Below, piece by piece: positions 6,475-15,919 of a stretch of DNA of 36,558 nucleotides (positions are counted from its first letter, which is position 1; each line of letters starts with the position of its first letter). The notes beneath the pieces are model-generated. The model was not told the DNA's origin. It did not search any database and saw nothing but the letters and a program-made list of their open reading frames with translations. Source of the stretch: JBBQXY01 sp051004815 (GTDB taxonomy: Bacteria; Chloroflexota; Ktedonobacteria; Ktedonobacterales; Ktedonobacteraceae). Both the position numbers and the translations under genes were made by a program. Location of the stretch: positions 1 to 36,558 of the forward strand of contig JBPCJY010000026.1 in assembly GCA_051004815.1 (NCBI GenBank), in the 5' to 3' direction.

Positions 6475-8469
6475 ATGTTACTTGAATTAACCATCAAAGA
6501 TTTCGCTATCATCGATAGTTTACACCTGCGACTCAATCGCCTGTTCAATGTCTTTACCGGCGAGACGGGCGCGGGCAAATCAATCATCATCGACGCCGTC
6601 AACGCCCTCCTGGGGGGCAAAATCGGCGCGGATTTTGTACGCACCGGTGCTGAACGTGCCACCGTCGAAGGCGTCTTCTCCATCGGTTCTTTGCCTGCAT
6701 CGTCCACATTGCCACCCATCACCGACGACTGGCAACCATTCGCGACCAACAATGACAATGGCGACAATGGCACGCATACCGTCTTCGAAGCTTTGGAACA
6801 AGCCGAAGCCCACAGTTTACAGCGTATCCAACATGGCCAAACCGATGCCACCAGTGCCGACGCCAGCGTGGCTCTTGCCGCACTCCTGCACGAATACGAC
6901 ATCACACCAGAGAATGGACAACTCATCCTTTCCCGTGATATCTTCCGCTCAGGCCGCACCGTCGCCCGCATCAATGGACGCGCCCTTTCGCAACAGGTGC
7001 TCCAGCAGGTCGCCAGCTGGATGGTCGATATTCATGGCCAGAGTGAACATATGAGCCTGCTCCGACCAGAGCAGCACGTCAACTTCCTTGACCGCTATGC
7101 CGAACTGCTACCACTACGCACCCAACTGAGCACCAAAGTAACCGAGTGGCGCAACGCCCGCAAAACGCTGCAATCCCTACAACAAAACGAGCGCGAACAG
7201 GCCCGCCGCGCCGAATTCCTGCGCTATGAGATCGAAGAGATTGAGAAGGCCGAACTACAACCCGGCGAAATTGAGGAGTTGGAACAGGAACGCAAAGTCC
7301 TCAACAATGCTGAAAGTTTGCGCGAACATTGCCTCGCCGTCTATGGTGCCATCAAAGGGGCCGACCTCGGCAGCGATGAAGTCAAACCTGCCCTTGACCA
7401 GTTACGCGTTGCGCAACGCAGTTTGAGCGAGCTAACCCGCCTCGACACAAGTTTGCAAGAATATGCTGATAACCTCGCCGAGGCCATCTACAGCCTGGAA
7501 GATGTGGCCGCTGGCATCAGCAGCTACGAAACCGACATCGAAGACAATCCGCGCCGACTTGCCGACATCGAAGACCGCCTCGACCAGCTTGCTAAATTGA
7601 AGCGCAAATACGGCTCAACCATCGAAGAGATACTGCACCATACCGAGGAAGCCCAGGCTGAACTCGAAAACATCATTAACCGCGACGAGATCATTGCCCG
7701 GCTCCAGCAGCAGGACGGCCAGTTCCGCGCTGAGATCGGTCAACTTGCCCAACAACTCTCAGAGCGGCGCAGCACCGCCGCCACCCTTCTCGCTACCGCC
7801 ATGGAAGCACAGCTCAACGACCTCAATATGAAACGCGCTGGCTTCCTGGTTGACATCACCCAGCTACCCGATGAGCAAGGCGTACCCGCCAGCATCAACG
7901 ACCAACCAGAGCAATTGTACGCCTGCGATGTCACCGGCATCGACCGCGTCCAATTCCTCATCGCGCCCAACCCTGGCGAACCGTTCAAACCGCTCACCAG
8001 GATCGCCTCCGGCGGCGAAACGTCGCGCCTCATGCTCGCCCTGAAAACCATCCTTGCCGCCGCTGATGCCACGCCCACCCTCATCTTCGACGAAATCGAC
8101 GCCGGTATCAGTGGTCATAGCGGACAAATCGTCGGTGAAAAGCTATGGATGCTCACCCAAAACCACCAGGTCATCTGTGTCACGCACCTACCACAGATCG
8201 CCGCCTTCGCCGACACCCACTACAATGTCAACAAACAAATCTACAATGGCCGCACCATGACCATCGTCAACGAACTACGCCCTGAGCAACGCGTCCGCGA
8301 AATCGCCCACATCATGGGCGGCAACGTCACCGAATTCTCCCGCAAAAGTGCCGAGGAAATGCTCGCACATGCCTACCTCTGGAAAGAAAACTGGTCTCGT
8401 GCTCAACCCTCACCACCAAAAGAACACGTCGGCGAAATGCCCATCCACCCCACCCCAAGGTACCCATAA
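6475..8469 (+). CDS. recN: DNA repair protein RecN
   Basis: RecN is an SMC-like ATPase that acts at double-strand breaks. The N-terminal half carries Walker A GETGAGKS (29-36), and IHGQSEHMSLL follows near residue 185. A long coiled-coil region occupies about 205-430. The C-terminal half has the ABC signature SGGETSRL (512 onward), Walker B LIFDEIDAGISG with DEID at 539-542, and a VTHLPQIAAFAD H-loop. At 664 residues it is about 100 longer than typical. The excess lies mainly in a low-complexity insert after EGVFSIGSL (about 70-140, rich in Asn, Asp and Gly) and a short Pro-rich C-terminal tail. No strong ribosome binding site is visible; it is probably co-transcribed with nadK. Confidence 0.95.
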   Translation: MLLELTIKDFAIIDSLHLRLNRLFNVFTGETGAGKSIIIDAVNALLGGKIGADFVRTGAERATVEGVFSIGSLPASSTLPPITDDWQPFATNNDNGDNGTHTVFEALEQAEAHSLQRIQHGQTDATSADASVALAALLHEYDITPENGQLILSRDIFRSGRTVARINGRALSQQVLQQVASWMVDIHGQSEHMSLLRPEQHVNFLDRYAELLPLRTQLSTKVTEWRNARKTLQSLQQNEREQARRAEFLRYEIEEIEKAELQPGEIEELEQERKVLNNAESLREHCLAVYGAIKGADLGSDEVKPALDQLRVAQRSLSELTRLDTSLQEYADNLAEAIYSLEDVAAGISSYETDIEDNPRRLADIEDRLDQLAKLKRKYGSTIEEILHHTEEAQAELENIINRDEIIARLQQQDGQFRAEIGQLAQQLSERRSTAATLLATAMEAQLNDLNMKRAGFLVDITQLPDEQGVPASINDQPEQLYACDVTGIDRVQFLIAPNPGEPFKPLTRIASGGETSRLMLALKTILAAADATPTLIFDEIDAGISGHSGQIVGEKLWMLTQNHQVICVTHLPQIAAFADTHYNVNKQIYNGRTMTIVNELRPEQRVREIAHIMGGNVTEFSRKSAEEMLAHAYLWKENWSRAQPSPPKEHVGEMPIHPTPRYP

Positions 8470-8499
8470 CTTGCTTATCTACATCTGAAAGCAGAGTTA

Positions 8500-8508
8500 T
8501 GCTATAAT
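8500..8508 (+). promoter_or_regulatory. Extended -10 promoter (TGC TATAAT)
   Basis: TATAAT at 8503-8508 is preceded by TG at 8500-8501, a perfect extended -10, 64 nt before the small membrane protein gene. No good -35 at 17 nt is visible, which extended -10 promoters tolerate. Confidence 0.6.
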
Positions 8509-8571
8509 AGGACTGAGGACTGGTAGAGCAACTGCCCACAATCCATCACACAGACAAGAAAGAATTACGCG

Positions 8572-8757
8572 ATGAGCAAAAAATTCATCAGCACACTCCT
8601 ATTATTTGCGGTCTTTATCGGCTTTCTATGGTGGGGGTTATCTATGCTCTTCACCCCAGGCGATGGCGAATCTAAAATTTATGGACTGCTCCTTTTGATC
8701 TGCTCCGGCTACGCCTTCGTCTCCATTCTGATGCTGCCGCGCAAAAAAATGCCATAA
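8572..8757 (+). CDS. Small membrane protein, two transmembrane segments
   Basis: The 61-residue product has two hydrophobic segments, about 5-27 (STLLLFAVFIGFLWWGLSML) and 36-54, joined by a short polar loop (TPGDGESKI), and a basic C-terminus (RKKMP). It has its own predicted promoter at 8500-8508. The ribosome binding site (AAGAAAG) is weak. No family was recognised. It lies between recN and a GNAT gene, so context gives no functional hint. Confidence 0.65.
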   Translation: MSKKFISTLLLFAVFIGFLWWGLSMLFTPGDGESKIYGLLLLICSGYAFVSILMLPRKKMP

Positions 8758-8784
8758 CTGTAAGAAGTACTATAGGAAATATTT

Positions 8785-9267
8785 ATGCTTGAAGACCCAC
8801 CAACAGCGCCGTTGGTTATACGCCTGGCAACGCCCGAAGATATTGCCACCATTGAGCTACTCGATAGCTTCAGCACATCGCCCACACGCGATATTCCTCG
8901 CGCCATGGAGCAATATTTCGGCTCGGTAGACCCCTCGACCCACGAGCGAACGCTCATCTTCCTGGCCGAATTGAATGGTGTCGCCGCCGCCAAAGCCGAA
9001 CTCATGCTACCGCCAGAGGACGCAGAGCAACCTATATCCACCAATACCATCGGCTACATCAAACGCGTCGTTGTGCATCCACAATATCGCAAACATGGAT
9101 TAGCCCGCCACCTCATGCACTATATCATTGCCTTTGCCCGCGCCGAGCAGCATTTAGCGGCCATTGACCTGCACGTTTGGGAAAGCAATGTCCCCGCCAT
9201 TCGGCTCTACGAGTCACTTGGCTTTGAGCTAAAACATCATGAACTCTACTTCCGCTTATCCCTCTAG
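8785..9267 (+). CDS. GNAT-family N-acetyltransferase
   Basis: A 160-residue single-domain acetyltransferase that should transfer acetyl from acetyl-CoA to an amine. RLATPEDIATIELLD (13-27) is the usual first strand-helix. IKRVVVHPQYRKHGLARHLM (92-111) holds the acetyl-CoA-binding loop (R/Q-x-x-G-x-A). ESNVPAIRLYESLGFE near 133-148 is the C-terminal GNAT signature. AGGAAAT precedes the ATG. The length and the NVPAIRLYESLGF motif resemble RimI-type enzymes, but the substrate cannot be read from sequence. Confidence 0.9.
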   Translation: MLEDPPTAPLVIRLATPEDIATIELLDSFSTSPTRDIPRAMEQYFGSVDPSTHERTLIFLAELNGVAAAKAELMLPPEDAEQPISTNTIGYIKRVVVHPQYRKHGLARHLMHYIIAFARAEQHLAAIDLHVWESNVPAIRLYESLGFELKHHELYFRLSL

Positions 9268-9523
9268 CTGGTGCATCCTCCCTATCTCTTCTCTGTAACC
9301 AGCTATCTCCATACCCGCTGAAAATCCTGATGCATTTTGTGACGCAACTCTCTACCACTTCGTTCTAAATCTCAGGCCGAGAAAACCCCTTGGATGGTTA
9401 TTTACACTGTTCCCTTCTCGGTACTCTGTTGGAAGGTAAACGCGTCTGCTCTTGCACGCTATGCTGATCTGGTTCTATCCCGCCAGGATAGCCGACAAGA
9501 AGAGAGGCAATACACGCAACATT

Positions 9524-11104
9524 ATGGCACTGCGATCTGTCGTAACACAGACCACTCAACCCGAGAAAAACTATACCGCTACCATCTATCAATGGGTACG
9601 CGGAAGAATAGAAGGCTTCTTTACAAAAGACGTCTCGCCCGATAATTATACTATCGTTGAACTACAACGCAAAAGTGTATGGATTGGTCTCGCGCTCATT
9701 CTCCAATCGCTAAACGAGATTGATCACGATTGGTACATTCCGTACCTGGGACCCATTGGTTCCATCATTCCTTTTGCCTTGTTCCTGGGTAGTTTCTTCG
9801 CCATGGCCATGGCCTTTCGTCCAGGCAGCGTGAAACAGCAAGCGACGCGAGAACATCCTCGTCGCTGGCAAAAGGCCATCCTCATCCTCACTCTGCTCCT
9901 CACCATTCCGGGAGGTATCGAGTTTGGGCGCAGTGTGGTCATGAGCTTCTTGCCGCCACAATTCTCCAATGACGGCACCTCGCTCGATACCAATGCCGCC
10001 ATGCTCCTTTTAGAGGGACGCAACCCATATACCGACTCTAACATGCTCGATCTGGCCAGACGCTTCCCCATTCAACCCAACTGGACAACACCACTGATGA
10101 AGGGGCAGTTTGCCAACAGCACCGATTATCCCACCATGACCGATTTCCAGACCGTCCTCGATACCGATCTGAAAGCAGGCACAGCACCGGAATTCGAGTC
10201 GAAGGTGAGCTATCCCGCGCTCTCCTTCCTCACCCTGGTACCATTCGCCTGGTTTAAAGATTACAACGTCTTGCCACTCTACCTGCTGAGCTACCTGGTC
10301 CTCTTAGGCATTGCCTGGAAGGTCGCTCGTCCAGAGATGCGCAAATGGCTCGTTGTACTAGCCATCGCCAATGTACCCATGTGGGTCTCCACCATCGGCG
10401 GCAACCTGGACATCCTCTATACCTTGCTCATCGTCCTGGTCTGGCTGCTGCGTGACAAACGCTGGAGTTCCGCCCTCTTCCTGGGCCTGGCCCTGGCCAG
10501 CAAACAGATAGCGTGGTTTTTCATCCCATTCTATATGATCATGGTCTTCCGCCACTATGGCCTGAAAGAAGTTGTCTACCGGCTGCTCATCGCCGGCACC
10601 ATTGGCCTTGCCTTTAACCTGCCCTTTATCCTGTGGAATCCACAGGCATGGGTTGCTGGCATACTGGCCCCCATGGCCGACCCGATGTTCCCGATGGGTG
10701 TGGGCATCGTCAATCTCAGCGTAGCCCATCTCTTACCTTTCTTCCCCAAATGGGTCTATAGTGCTCTGGAAGCAATCGCTATGCTCGCCTCCCTACTCTG
10801 GTATTGGCGCATCTGCAAGAAAGCCCCGGAGGCCGCCATGCTCCTCGCGGTCTTGCCGCTCTTCGTGGCCTGGCGCAGCCTGGCATCCTACTTCTATTGT
10901 GCCGCCTTCCCACTGTTCATACTGATGGCCGCGAAAGTACCCGCCAACAAAGTAGCGCAACCTGGAGCAGCACGCAATTACAAAATAACTCCCGCGGCGC
11001 AAACACTGGCCGGAACCTTCCCGCCCGTACCCGAAGCGGCTGGCATTCGTGCCTTTGCCTATCCATCGCACATTTTCCGCTACTTCGTCCAACCCCATTC
11101 GTGA
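9524..11104 (+). CDS. Polytopic membrane protein, possible GT-C-type glycosyltransferase
   Basis: The protein has about 526 residues from ATG 9524, with roughly ten to twelve hydrophobic segments. Between the first pair and the rest is an extracytoplasmic stretch containing DTNAAMLLLEGRNPYTDSNM and a YPALSFLTLVPFAW segment; 'GRNPY' and 'YPPL'-type motifs after an early loop are typical of GT-C mannosyl/arabinosyl-transferase-like proteins (GT87/DUF2029-like). That is family-level inference. The start is uncertain: in-frame TTG 9452 and ATG 9461 lie upstream, and none has a good ribosome binding site. A strong terminator follows the stop. The 190 nt before 9461 (from 9268) show nothing recognisable. 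Confidence 0.65.
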   Translation: MALRSVVTQTTQPEKNYTATIYQWVRGRIEGFFTKDVSPDNYTIVELQRKSVWIGLALILQSLNEIDHDWYIPYLGPIGSIIPFALFLGSFFAMAMAFRPGSVKQQATREHPRRWQKAILILTLLLTIPGGIEFGRSVVMSFLPPQFSNDGTSLDTNAAMLLLEGRNPYTDSNMLDLARRFPIQPNWTTPLMKGQFANSTDYPTMTDFQTVLDTDLKAGTAPEFESKVSYPALSFLTLVPFAWFKDYNVLPLYLLSYLVLLGIAWKVARPEMRKWLVVLAIANVPMWVSTIGGNLDILYTLLIVLVWLLRDKRWSSALFLGLALASKQIAWFFIPFYMIMVFRHYGLKEVVYRLLIAGTIGLAFNLPFILWNPQAWVAGILAPMADPMFPMGVGIVNLSVAHLLPFFPKWVYSALEAIAMLASLLWYWRICKKAPEAAMLLAVLPLFVAWRSLASYFYCAAFPLFILMAAKVPANKVAQPGAARNYKITPAAQTLAGTFPPVPEAAGIRAFAYPSHIFRYFVQPHS

Positions 11105-11123
11105 ATGCGGCATCGTTCAGAGC

Positions 11124-11175
11124 CAGTTGATGCCAGGATAAGGCTAAGCCTTATCCTGGCATCAACTGCATTTTT
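11124..11175 (+). terminator. Strong intrinsic terminator
   Basis: CAGTTGATGCCAGGATAAGG begins a perfect inverted repeat spanning 11124-11168 (21-22 bp stem, minimal loop), followed by CATTTTT (T-tract 11171-11175). It closes the transcript of the membrane protein gene that ends at 11104. The stem is unusually long for a simple terminator. Confidence 0.8.
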
Positions 11176-11195
11176 GCTTCTCGACTCTTCTCCCT

Positions 11196-11209
11196 CTTCG
11201 TGATACAAT
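11196..11209 (+). promoter_or_regulatory. Extended -10 promoter candidate for the TPR gene pair
   Basis: CTTCGTGATACAAT with TACAAT at 11204-11209 and TG just upstream. CTCGAC lies 18 nt before the -10 as a weak -35. The same 14-mer occurs at 1771-1784. It sits between the terminator and the gene at 11261. Confidence 0.5.
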
Positions 11210-11260
11210 CGACAGGAAGAACACAATGAAATTATGCCATTACTAAGGACAACATAGCTC

Positions 11261-13498
11261 ATGACCCGAAAAAAAGAAAACGATTCCTTACTATCTGTAG
11301 AAGAGAACACTCAGGTACAGCAAATCCTTGCTCAATTTCAACTGCTTGCCGCGGACTTGTACCAATCAGCAAGCCAGGAGCAGGCCGAAACAGCTCTTTC
11401 AACAATTACCAACTTATCCGAGGCTGCACAGAGGGCTTTGTTAAAAGAACTCTCTCGCCAGCACAGTGCCGATTCTGCCGCCATCTTGCTTGCCATCAAC
11501 GAACTGAGCCAGGATAAGAATATCCGCAAAGAGGCTCGCCGCTCATTGATACGGCTCGAAGAAGCCAAAATTTACCCGGATTGGCAGCCCCCGGTGACGC
11601 ACGCACCCATTATCCAGCTACCCGTCGCCAACGCGCCACGCTTCTGGAAGGGGTACGTCACCCAATCACGCGAAGAGGGCGAGATGCAGCTTGTCCTCTG
11701 TTGGGAACAAGGACTGGATTACAGCGAAGTTCGCTCGATGACCTTCCTGCTCGATTTCTGGGAGGGCGGCATCAAAGAATATATCACTGAAAACACTACC
11801 AGACGCAACGTCGAGACACGCGTTCAGCAGATGCGCACACAATTGCCAGATATTACGATTACCGATTGCACCCTCGCCGAAGGACGCCGCCTGCTCGCTG
11901 AGGCTCGCTCCGCGAACCAATGGCGCAATACGCCTATACACAAAGAATATCGTCATCACCTGCCTACCATCAATCAACTGATCTGGGAGGCGACGGATGT
12001 GGGTGAAGATCGCGGCCAGACCTTTATCAATCCAACATTGGAGCCTGATGAGGTCGTCGCTACCTTCATTGGCGGTTGGTCGCTCGGTGATTATGGCTTG
12101 GCCTATGATCTCCTCTCAGCCAACAGCAACATCCGCGATGGCATGGAGCGCGATGAATGGTTGGAACTACGTCGGACATGGGCCAAAGAAGCCCATCCTA
12201 CCCGCTTCGAGTTGGGCTACGTACGCGAACGTGAGGCCAAGGCACCAACCCTCTGGCTTCCCAATACCTTTGGCGGCAGAAACCTCAACGCCCGCAAAGA
12301 GATTGAAATTGCCTGGTCCCTGGAAATCAGCGAGACACCACTGAGTGGCACGCTCAAAGAAATGCCGATGGGTACCACCGTCTACAAAGAAACTGGACGG
12401 CACTGGTTCTGGATAAGCTATACACTGATCCAGGAGCAAGGAAACTGGCGCATTCAGCAAATGACCGACGAAGGTGCCAACGCCCAGGCCCTGGCTATCC
12501 CTGAACTGCAACAACGCATGAAAGAGAACGATGAACGCATCAACGAGCTGATTCAACAGCGCAATCAGCCAAATTCACCAGAGCTGCAAGCACAGACAGA
12601 AGAAGTGGTGCAGCGCATCATCCAGTCTCTCCACTTCGATGATGCCCTCATCGTCAAGCTGCCCCTTGACCGTGCGGTCGTAGGCGATGCCTATAATCGC
12701 GCCACTGGCATCGGTGCCCTTGAACGTTCCATTGTGTATCTGGACCGCTTGGCCCACAACTTCTCGGAAGAACGTGGCGAGGTACTGCGCCAACGTGGCA
12801 TAACCCAGCACTCTTTGAGCGAATATTATGCTGAGCGTGGTATGGCCGACCGTGAGCAGTTGTTTGCCGAATTCGCGACAGAATCGTTGCGCGAAGCTCT
12901 TAGCATTGATAATTCCCTGGCAGCGCATGCCGTCCTGGCCGAACTCCTTATGCAGCGCGGTGATGATGACCTCGATGAAGCCGAAGCCTTACTGAACACC
13001 GCCAAAACAATGACATCAACATCGGCAGAAGAGGCCATGATCGTGTCCGACCTGGGCAATATTGCCCTCCAGCGTGAACAAAAGACCGTCGCTTTGCAGC
13101 ATTTCCAACGCGTCGCGGAAATCGACCCCAACTTCCCAGGCAACTGGTTCAAAATTGGCTTCATGCAGCGCAACCTGCAACAATTTGAAGATGCCAAAGT
13201 ATCCTACGAACGAGCTATTGAGACCGAACCACAAAATATGATGCCTTACTCTGAACTTAGTGCTATCTATGCAAATCAAGGCCAGCTTACCAGGGCGCGT
13301 GAAATGCTGGAGCAGGGATTGCGTACCATCCCTAAATCGGTCCACTTGTTGGCCCTACTCTCATCGATCTACCTCCAAACTGGCGACTTGCGCCATGCAC
13401 AGGCCGTTCTTGCCGAGGCAGAGCAGGTTGACCCCAACTATGAACTTGTACAAGCTATACGCGACGAGTTGCATAGACGTATGAGTAGTAAGAAATGA
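11261..13498 (+). CDS. TPR-repeat protein, first of two tandem paralogues
   Basis: This is a 745-residue soluble protein. The N-terminal ~100 residues are helical and HEAT-like (ALSTITNLSEAAQRALLKEL, EARRSLIRLEE). The next ~150 residues start RFWKGYVTQSREEGEMQLVL. An NTF2/SnoaL-like stretch then runs from about 268 (VVATFIGGWSLGDYGLAYDL) to about 410 (WFWISYTLIQEQGNWRIQQM). The C-terminal ~190 residues are tetratricopeptide repeats (ALQHFQRVAEIDPNFPGNWF, YSELSAIYANQGQLTRAREM), which bind partner proteins. There is no signal peptide. The next gene has the same architecture, so this is a tandem duplication. Function is unknown; a scaffold role is only suggested by the TPRs. Confidence 0.85.
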   Translation: MTRKKENDSLLSVEENTQVQQILAQFQLLAADLYQSASQEQAETALSTITNLSEAAQRALLKELSRQHSADSAAILLAINELSQDKNIRKEARRSLIRLEEAKIYPDWQPPVTHAPIIQLPVANAPRFWKGYVTQSREEGEMQLVLCWEQGLDYSEVRSMTFLLDFWEGGIKEYITENTTRRNVETRVQQMRTQLPDITITDCTLAEGRRLLAEARSANQWRNTPIHKEYRHHLPTINQLIWEATDVGEDRGQTFINPTLEPDEVVATFIGGWSLGDYGLAYDLLSANSNIRDGMERDEWLELRRTWAKEAHPTRFELGYVREREAKAPTLWLPNTFGGRNLNARKEIEIAWSLEISETPLSGTLKEMPMGTTVYKETGRHWFWISYTLIQEQGNWRIQQMTDEGANAQALAIPELQQRMKENDERINELIQQRNQPNSPELQAQTEEVVQRIIQSLHFDDALIVKLPLDRAVVGDAYNRATGIGALERSIVYLDRLAHNFSEERGEVLRQRGITQHSLSEYYAERGMADREQLFAEFATESLREALSIDNSLAAHAVLAELLMQRGDDDLDEAEALLNTAKTMTSTSAEEAMIVSDLGNIALQREQKTVALQHFQRVAEIDPNFPGNWFKIGFMQRNLQQFEDAKVSYERAIETEPQNMMPYSELSAIYANQGQLTRAREMLEQGLRTIPKSVHLLALLSSIYLQTGDLRHAQAVLAEAEQVDPNYELVQAIRDELHRRMSSKK

Positions 13499-13525
13499 TC
13501 GTGCTGCTAGCAGCAGAGGTGTATT

Positions 13526-15919
13526 ATGACAAAGAAAAATAAACAGAAAAATCTTGCCACAAACGTGCCTGCCGCACCGGTTGACGCGGCCCAGGTACAA
13601 TCTTTACTGGAGCAATTTCACACTACCGCACAAGTTCTACGTGGCAGCGCAGACCAGGAGCAGGTTGAAGCGACCCTGACTACCATTACCAGTCTACCAG
13701 AAGCAACCCAACTCGCCTTGCTCAAAACCCTTTCCAAAGAACACCATCAGGACGCCGCCGATGTCTTGCTCGCCCTCAATGAATTCAGTCCCAGCAAAGA
13801 CGTTCGCAAAGAGGCGAGACGTTCATTAATTCGCCTACAGGAGGTCCATATCTACCCACAATGGCAACCGCCCGTGAAACGCACCGCCCTCATTGAAATG
13901 TTTGAAGAGGCTCAGGCAGCGGTCAATCCCCCGCGCTTCTGGAAAGGCATTGTCACGAAATCGCGTGATGTGGGCGAAGTGAGCCTCATCCTGTTATGGG
14001 AGCAAGGAGTCGATTACCGCGAGGTACGTCTCATGGGCTTCCTGCTCGAATTCTGGAGCGAGGGGGTCAAGGACTTCTTAACAGTTGTCGAGAGCAAACG
14101 CAATATTGATAAATTCATTGCCAATATGACGGCGAGTACCGAGACCATCCCTTGCTCCCTGGCAAAGGGGCGCAGACTTATTCTGGAGGCTCTCGATATC
14201 GACAAAAAAGTGGGTCGCAAGCCGAACAGCGACTATCGGAAAAATCAATCGCTCATTAACCAAATGATCCTGGAGGCACCCGACATCGGCGAGGAAACAG
14301 CAGAAGACCTCGACGATGATAGTTCTCTGATCAAGCCCGAACTAGAGCCTCAGACGGTTGTTACAGGCTTTATTGATGCCTGGGTTGAGGGTGCTTATGC
14401 ACTCGCCTATGCCTACCTCGCCAGCAATAGCGACCTTCGCGAGGGGCAATCAGCACCGCAATGGATTGCACGCCGCCAACAATGGGCAGAAGAGGCGCAA
14501 CCCGGTGGCTTAATTCCCGGCTTTTACACTGTGCGTGAGCCACAGAAACCAAAGCTCTGGCTTCCCAACTCCCTGAGTCGTGGAAATACGGATACGAAAA
14601 AAGAGTTTGAGGTTGCCTGGTCTTGCGAAATGGACGATGATCCCACTACGTGTACGTTGCCAGAGCTGCCCAGGGCAACAGCTTTTTACAAGGAGAACAA
14701 GCGCTATTGGTTCTGGGCCAGCTTTACCCTGGTCAAGGAAGAAGACGGTTGGCGCATCCAAAGCATAATCGATGAAGGCGCGAACGCACAAAGCCTCTCT
14801 ATCAAAGAACTACAGGCTCGCATCAAAGCGGAAGATAAAATTGTCCACGAAATTACCTCAAAGCATGCACCGACTGACCCCGATGCCCTGGACTATTTCG
14901 GCGAAGTCATGGCGCACACAGTAAAACCCATCTATTACGACGACATCCTCATCACAAAATTGCCGTTCGATGAAGCTGCTTACCTGGACGCCGCCGGTCG
15001 CTCAATGGCGTTAGGTGAACTTGAGCGCAGCCTGACCTATCTTGAACGCATGATAGAGCAGTTCCCCCAGCACAAGGGCGAACTATTACTGCAAATTGCC
15101 GCCATTCAGATACGGCTCAGTGAAGCGTACTATGAACTTGATGACGAGGAGGAGATGGACGAAGATGACGATATGGAGAATGTTGTCGAAAGCAACCCGG
15201 ATGAGGCTGAATTGGATCGGGGTGAGCACTTCTATGAACTGGGAAAAGCCACGTTGGAAGAAGCTCTGAGCATTGATAATACCGCCACCGGACATATTTT
15301 GCTGGCCGATCTGCTCATAGATAATGACGATGCCGATGATTTCGACGAGGCCGAAGACCATCTGCTACAGGCACAAACGTTAACCACCACTCCCGGCGAG
15401 CTGGCCCACATCGAGTACAGCTTCGGCGAAATTGATATCGAGCGCGAACAGTACGAGCATGCATTACGCCACTTCCAGCAGGTGCTTGAGATCAGTCCCG
15501 ACTATCCCAGTGCCTGGTTCCATATTGGTAAAATTCACGATGCATTGGGGAACGAGGCTGAAAGTCTCGCGGCCTTTCAACAGGCCATACAACTACAACC
15601 CGAATTTACCGATAACTACGCTGAACTTGCCGATATCTACATCAAGTCTGAGCGGATAGGTGAGGCACGCACAGTATTAGAGCAAGGACTGAAAGCTGTA
15701 CCGGATTCGGCGCATCTATACGTGCTACTTTCCGCAACCTACATCGCGGATGATCTAAGCCGCTCTGAAGAACTATTGGAAAAAGCTGAAAGCCTCGATC
15801 CCGACATGCCGATCGTGCAAATGTATCGCCAGTTGCTTAATGCGCAAAAAAAACTACCAGGACGCGCCAGCAGCCATAGCGACCGTGGTCGCCAGGGGAA
15901 AAAATCGAAGAAGCGATGA
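13526..15919 (+). CDS. TPR-repeat protein, second tandem paralogue
   Basis: This 797-residue paralogue starts 27 nt after the first and repeats its layout: helical N-terminus with EARRSLIRLQE, PRFWKGIVTKSRDVGEVSLI, an NTF2-like region from about 275 (VVTGFIDAWVEGAYALAYAY) and C-terminal TPRs (ALRHFQQVLEISPDYPSAWF). It differs by an acidic Asp/Glu stretch at about residues 539-562, inserted before the TPRs, and by a basic tail (GRQGKKSKKR). The opposite charges suggest intramolecular contact or nucleic-acid/ribosome contact, which is inference. The stop TGA overlaps the start of the rRNA methyltransferase gene by 4 nt, so the two are translationally linked. Confidence 0.85.
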   Translation: MTKKNKQKNLATNVPAAPVDAAQVQSLLEQFHTTAQVLRGSADQEQVEATLTTITSLPEATQLALLKTLSKEHHQDAADVLLALNEFSPSKDVRKEARRSLIRLQEVHIYPQWQPPVKRTALIEMFEEAQAAVNPPRFWKGIVTKSRDVGEVSLILLWEQGVDYREVRLMGFLLEFWSEGVKDFLTVVESKRNIDKFIANMTASTETIPCSLAKGRRLILEALDIDKKVGRKPNSDYRKNQSLINQMILEAPDIGEETAEDLDDDSSLIKPELEPQTVVTGFIDAWVEGAYALAYAYLASNSDLREGQSAPQWIARRQQWAEEAQPGGLIPGFYTVREPQKPKLWLPNSLSRGNTDTKKEFEVAWSCEMDDDPTTCTLPELPRATAFYKENKRYWFWASFTLVKEEDGWRIQSIIDEGANAQSLSIKELQARIKAEDKIVHEITSKHAPTDPDALDYFGEVMAHTVKPIYYDDILITKLPFDEAAYLDAAGRSMALGELERSLTYLERMIEQFPQHKGELLLQIAAIQIRLSEAYYELDDEEEMDEDDDMENVVESNPDEAELDRGEHFYELGKATLEEALSIDNTATGHILLADLLIDNDDADDFDEAEDHLLQAQTLTTTPGELAHIEYSFGEIDIEREQYEHALRHFQQVLEISPDYPSAWFHIGKIHDALGNEAESLAAFQQAIQLQPEFTDNYAELADIYIKSERIGEARTVLEQGLKAVPDSAHLYVLLSATYIADDLSRSEELLEKAESLDPDMPIVQMYRQLLNAQKKLPGRASSHSDRGRQGKKSKKR

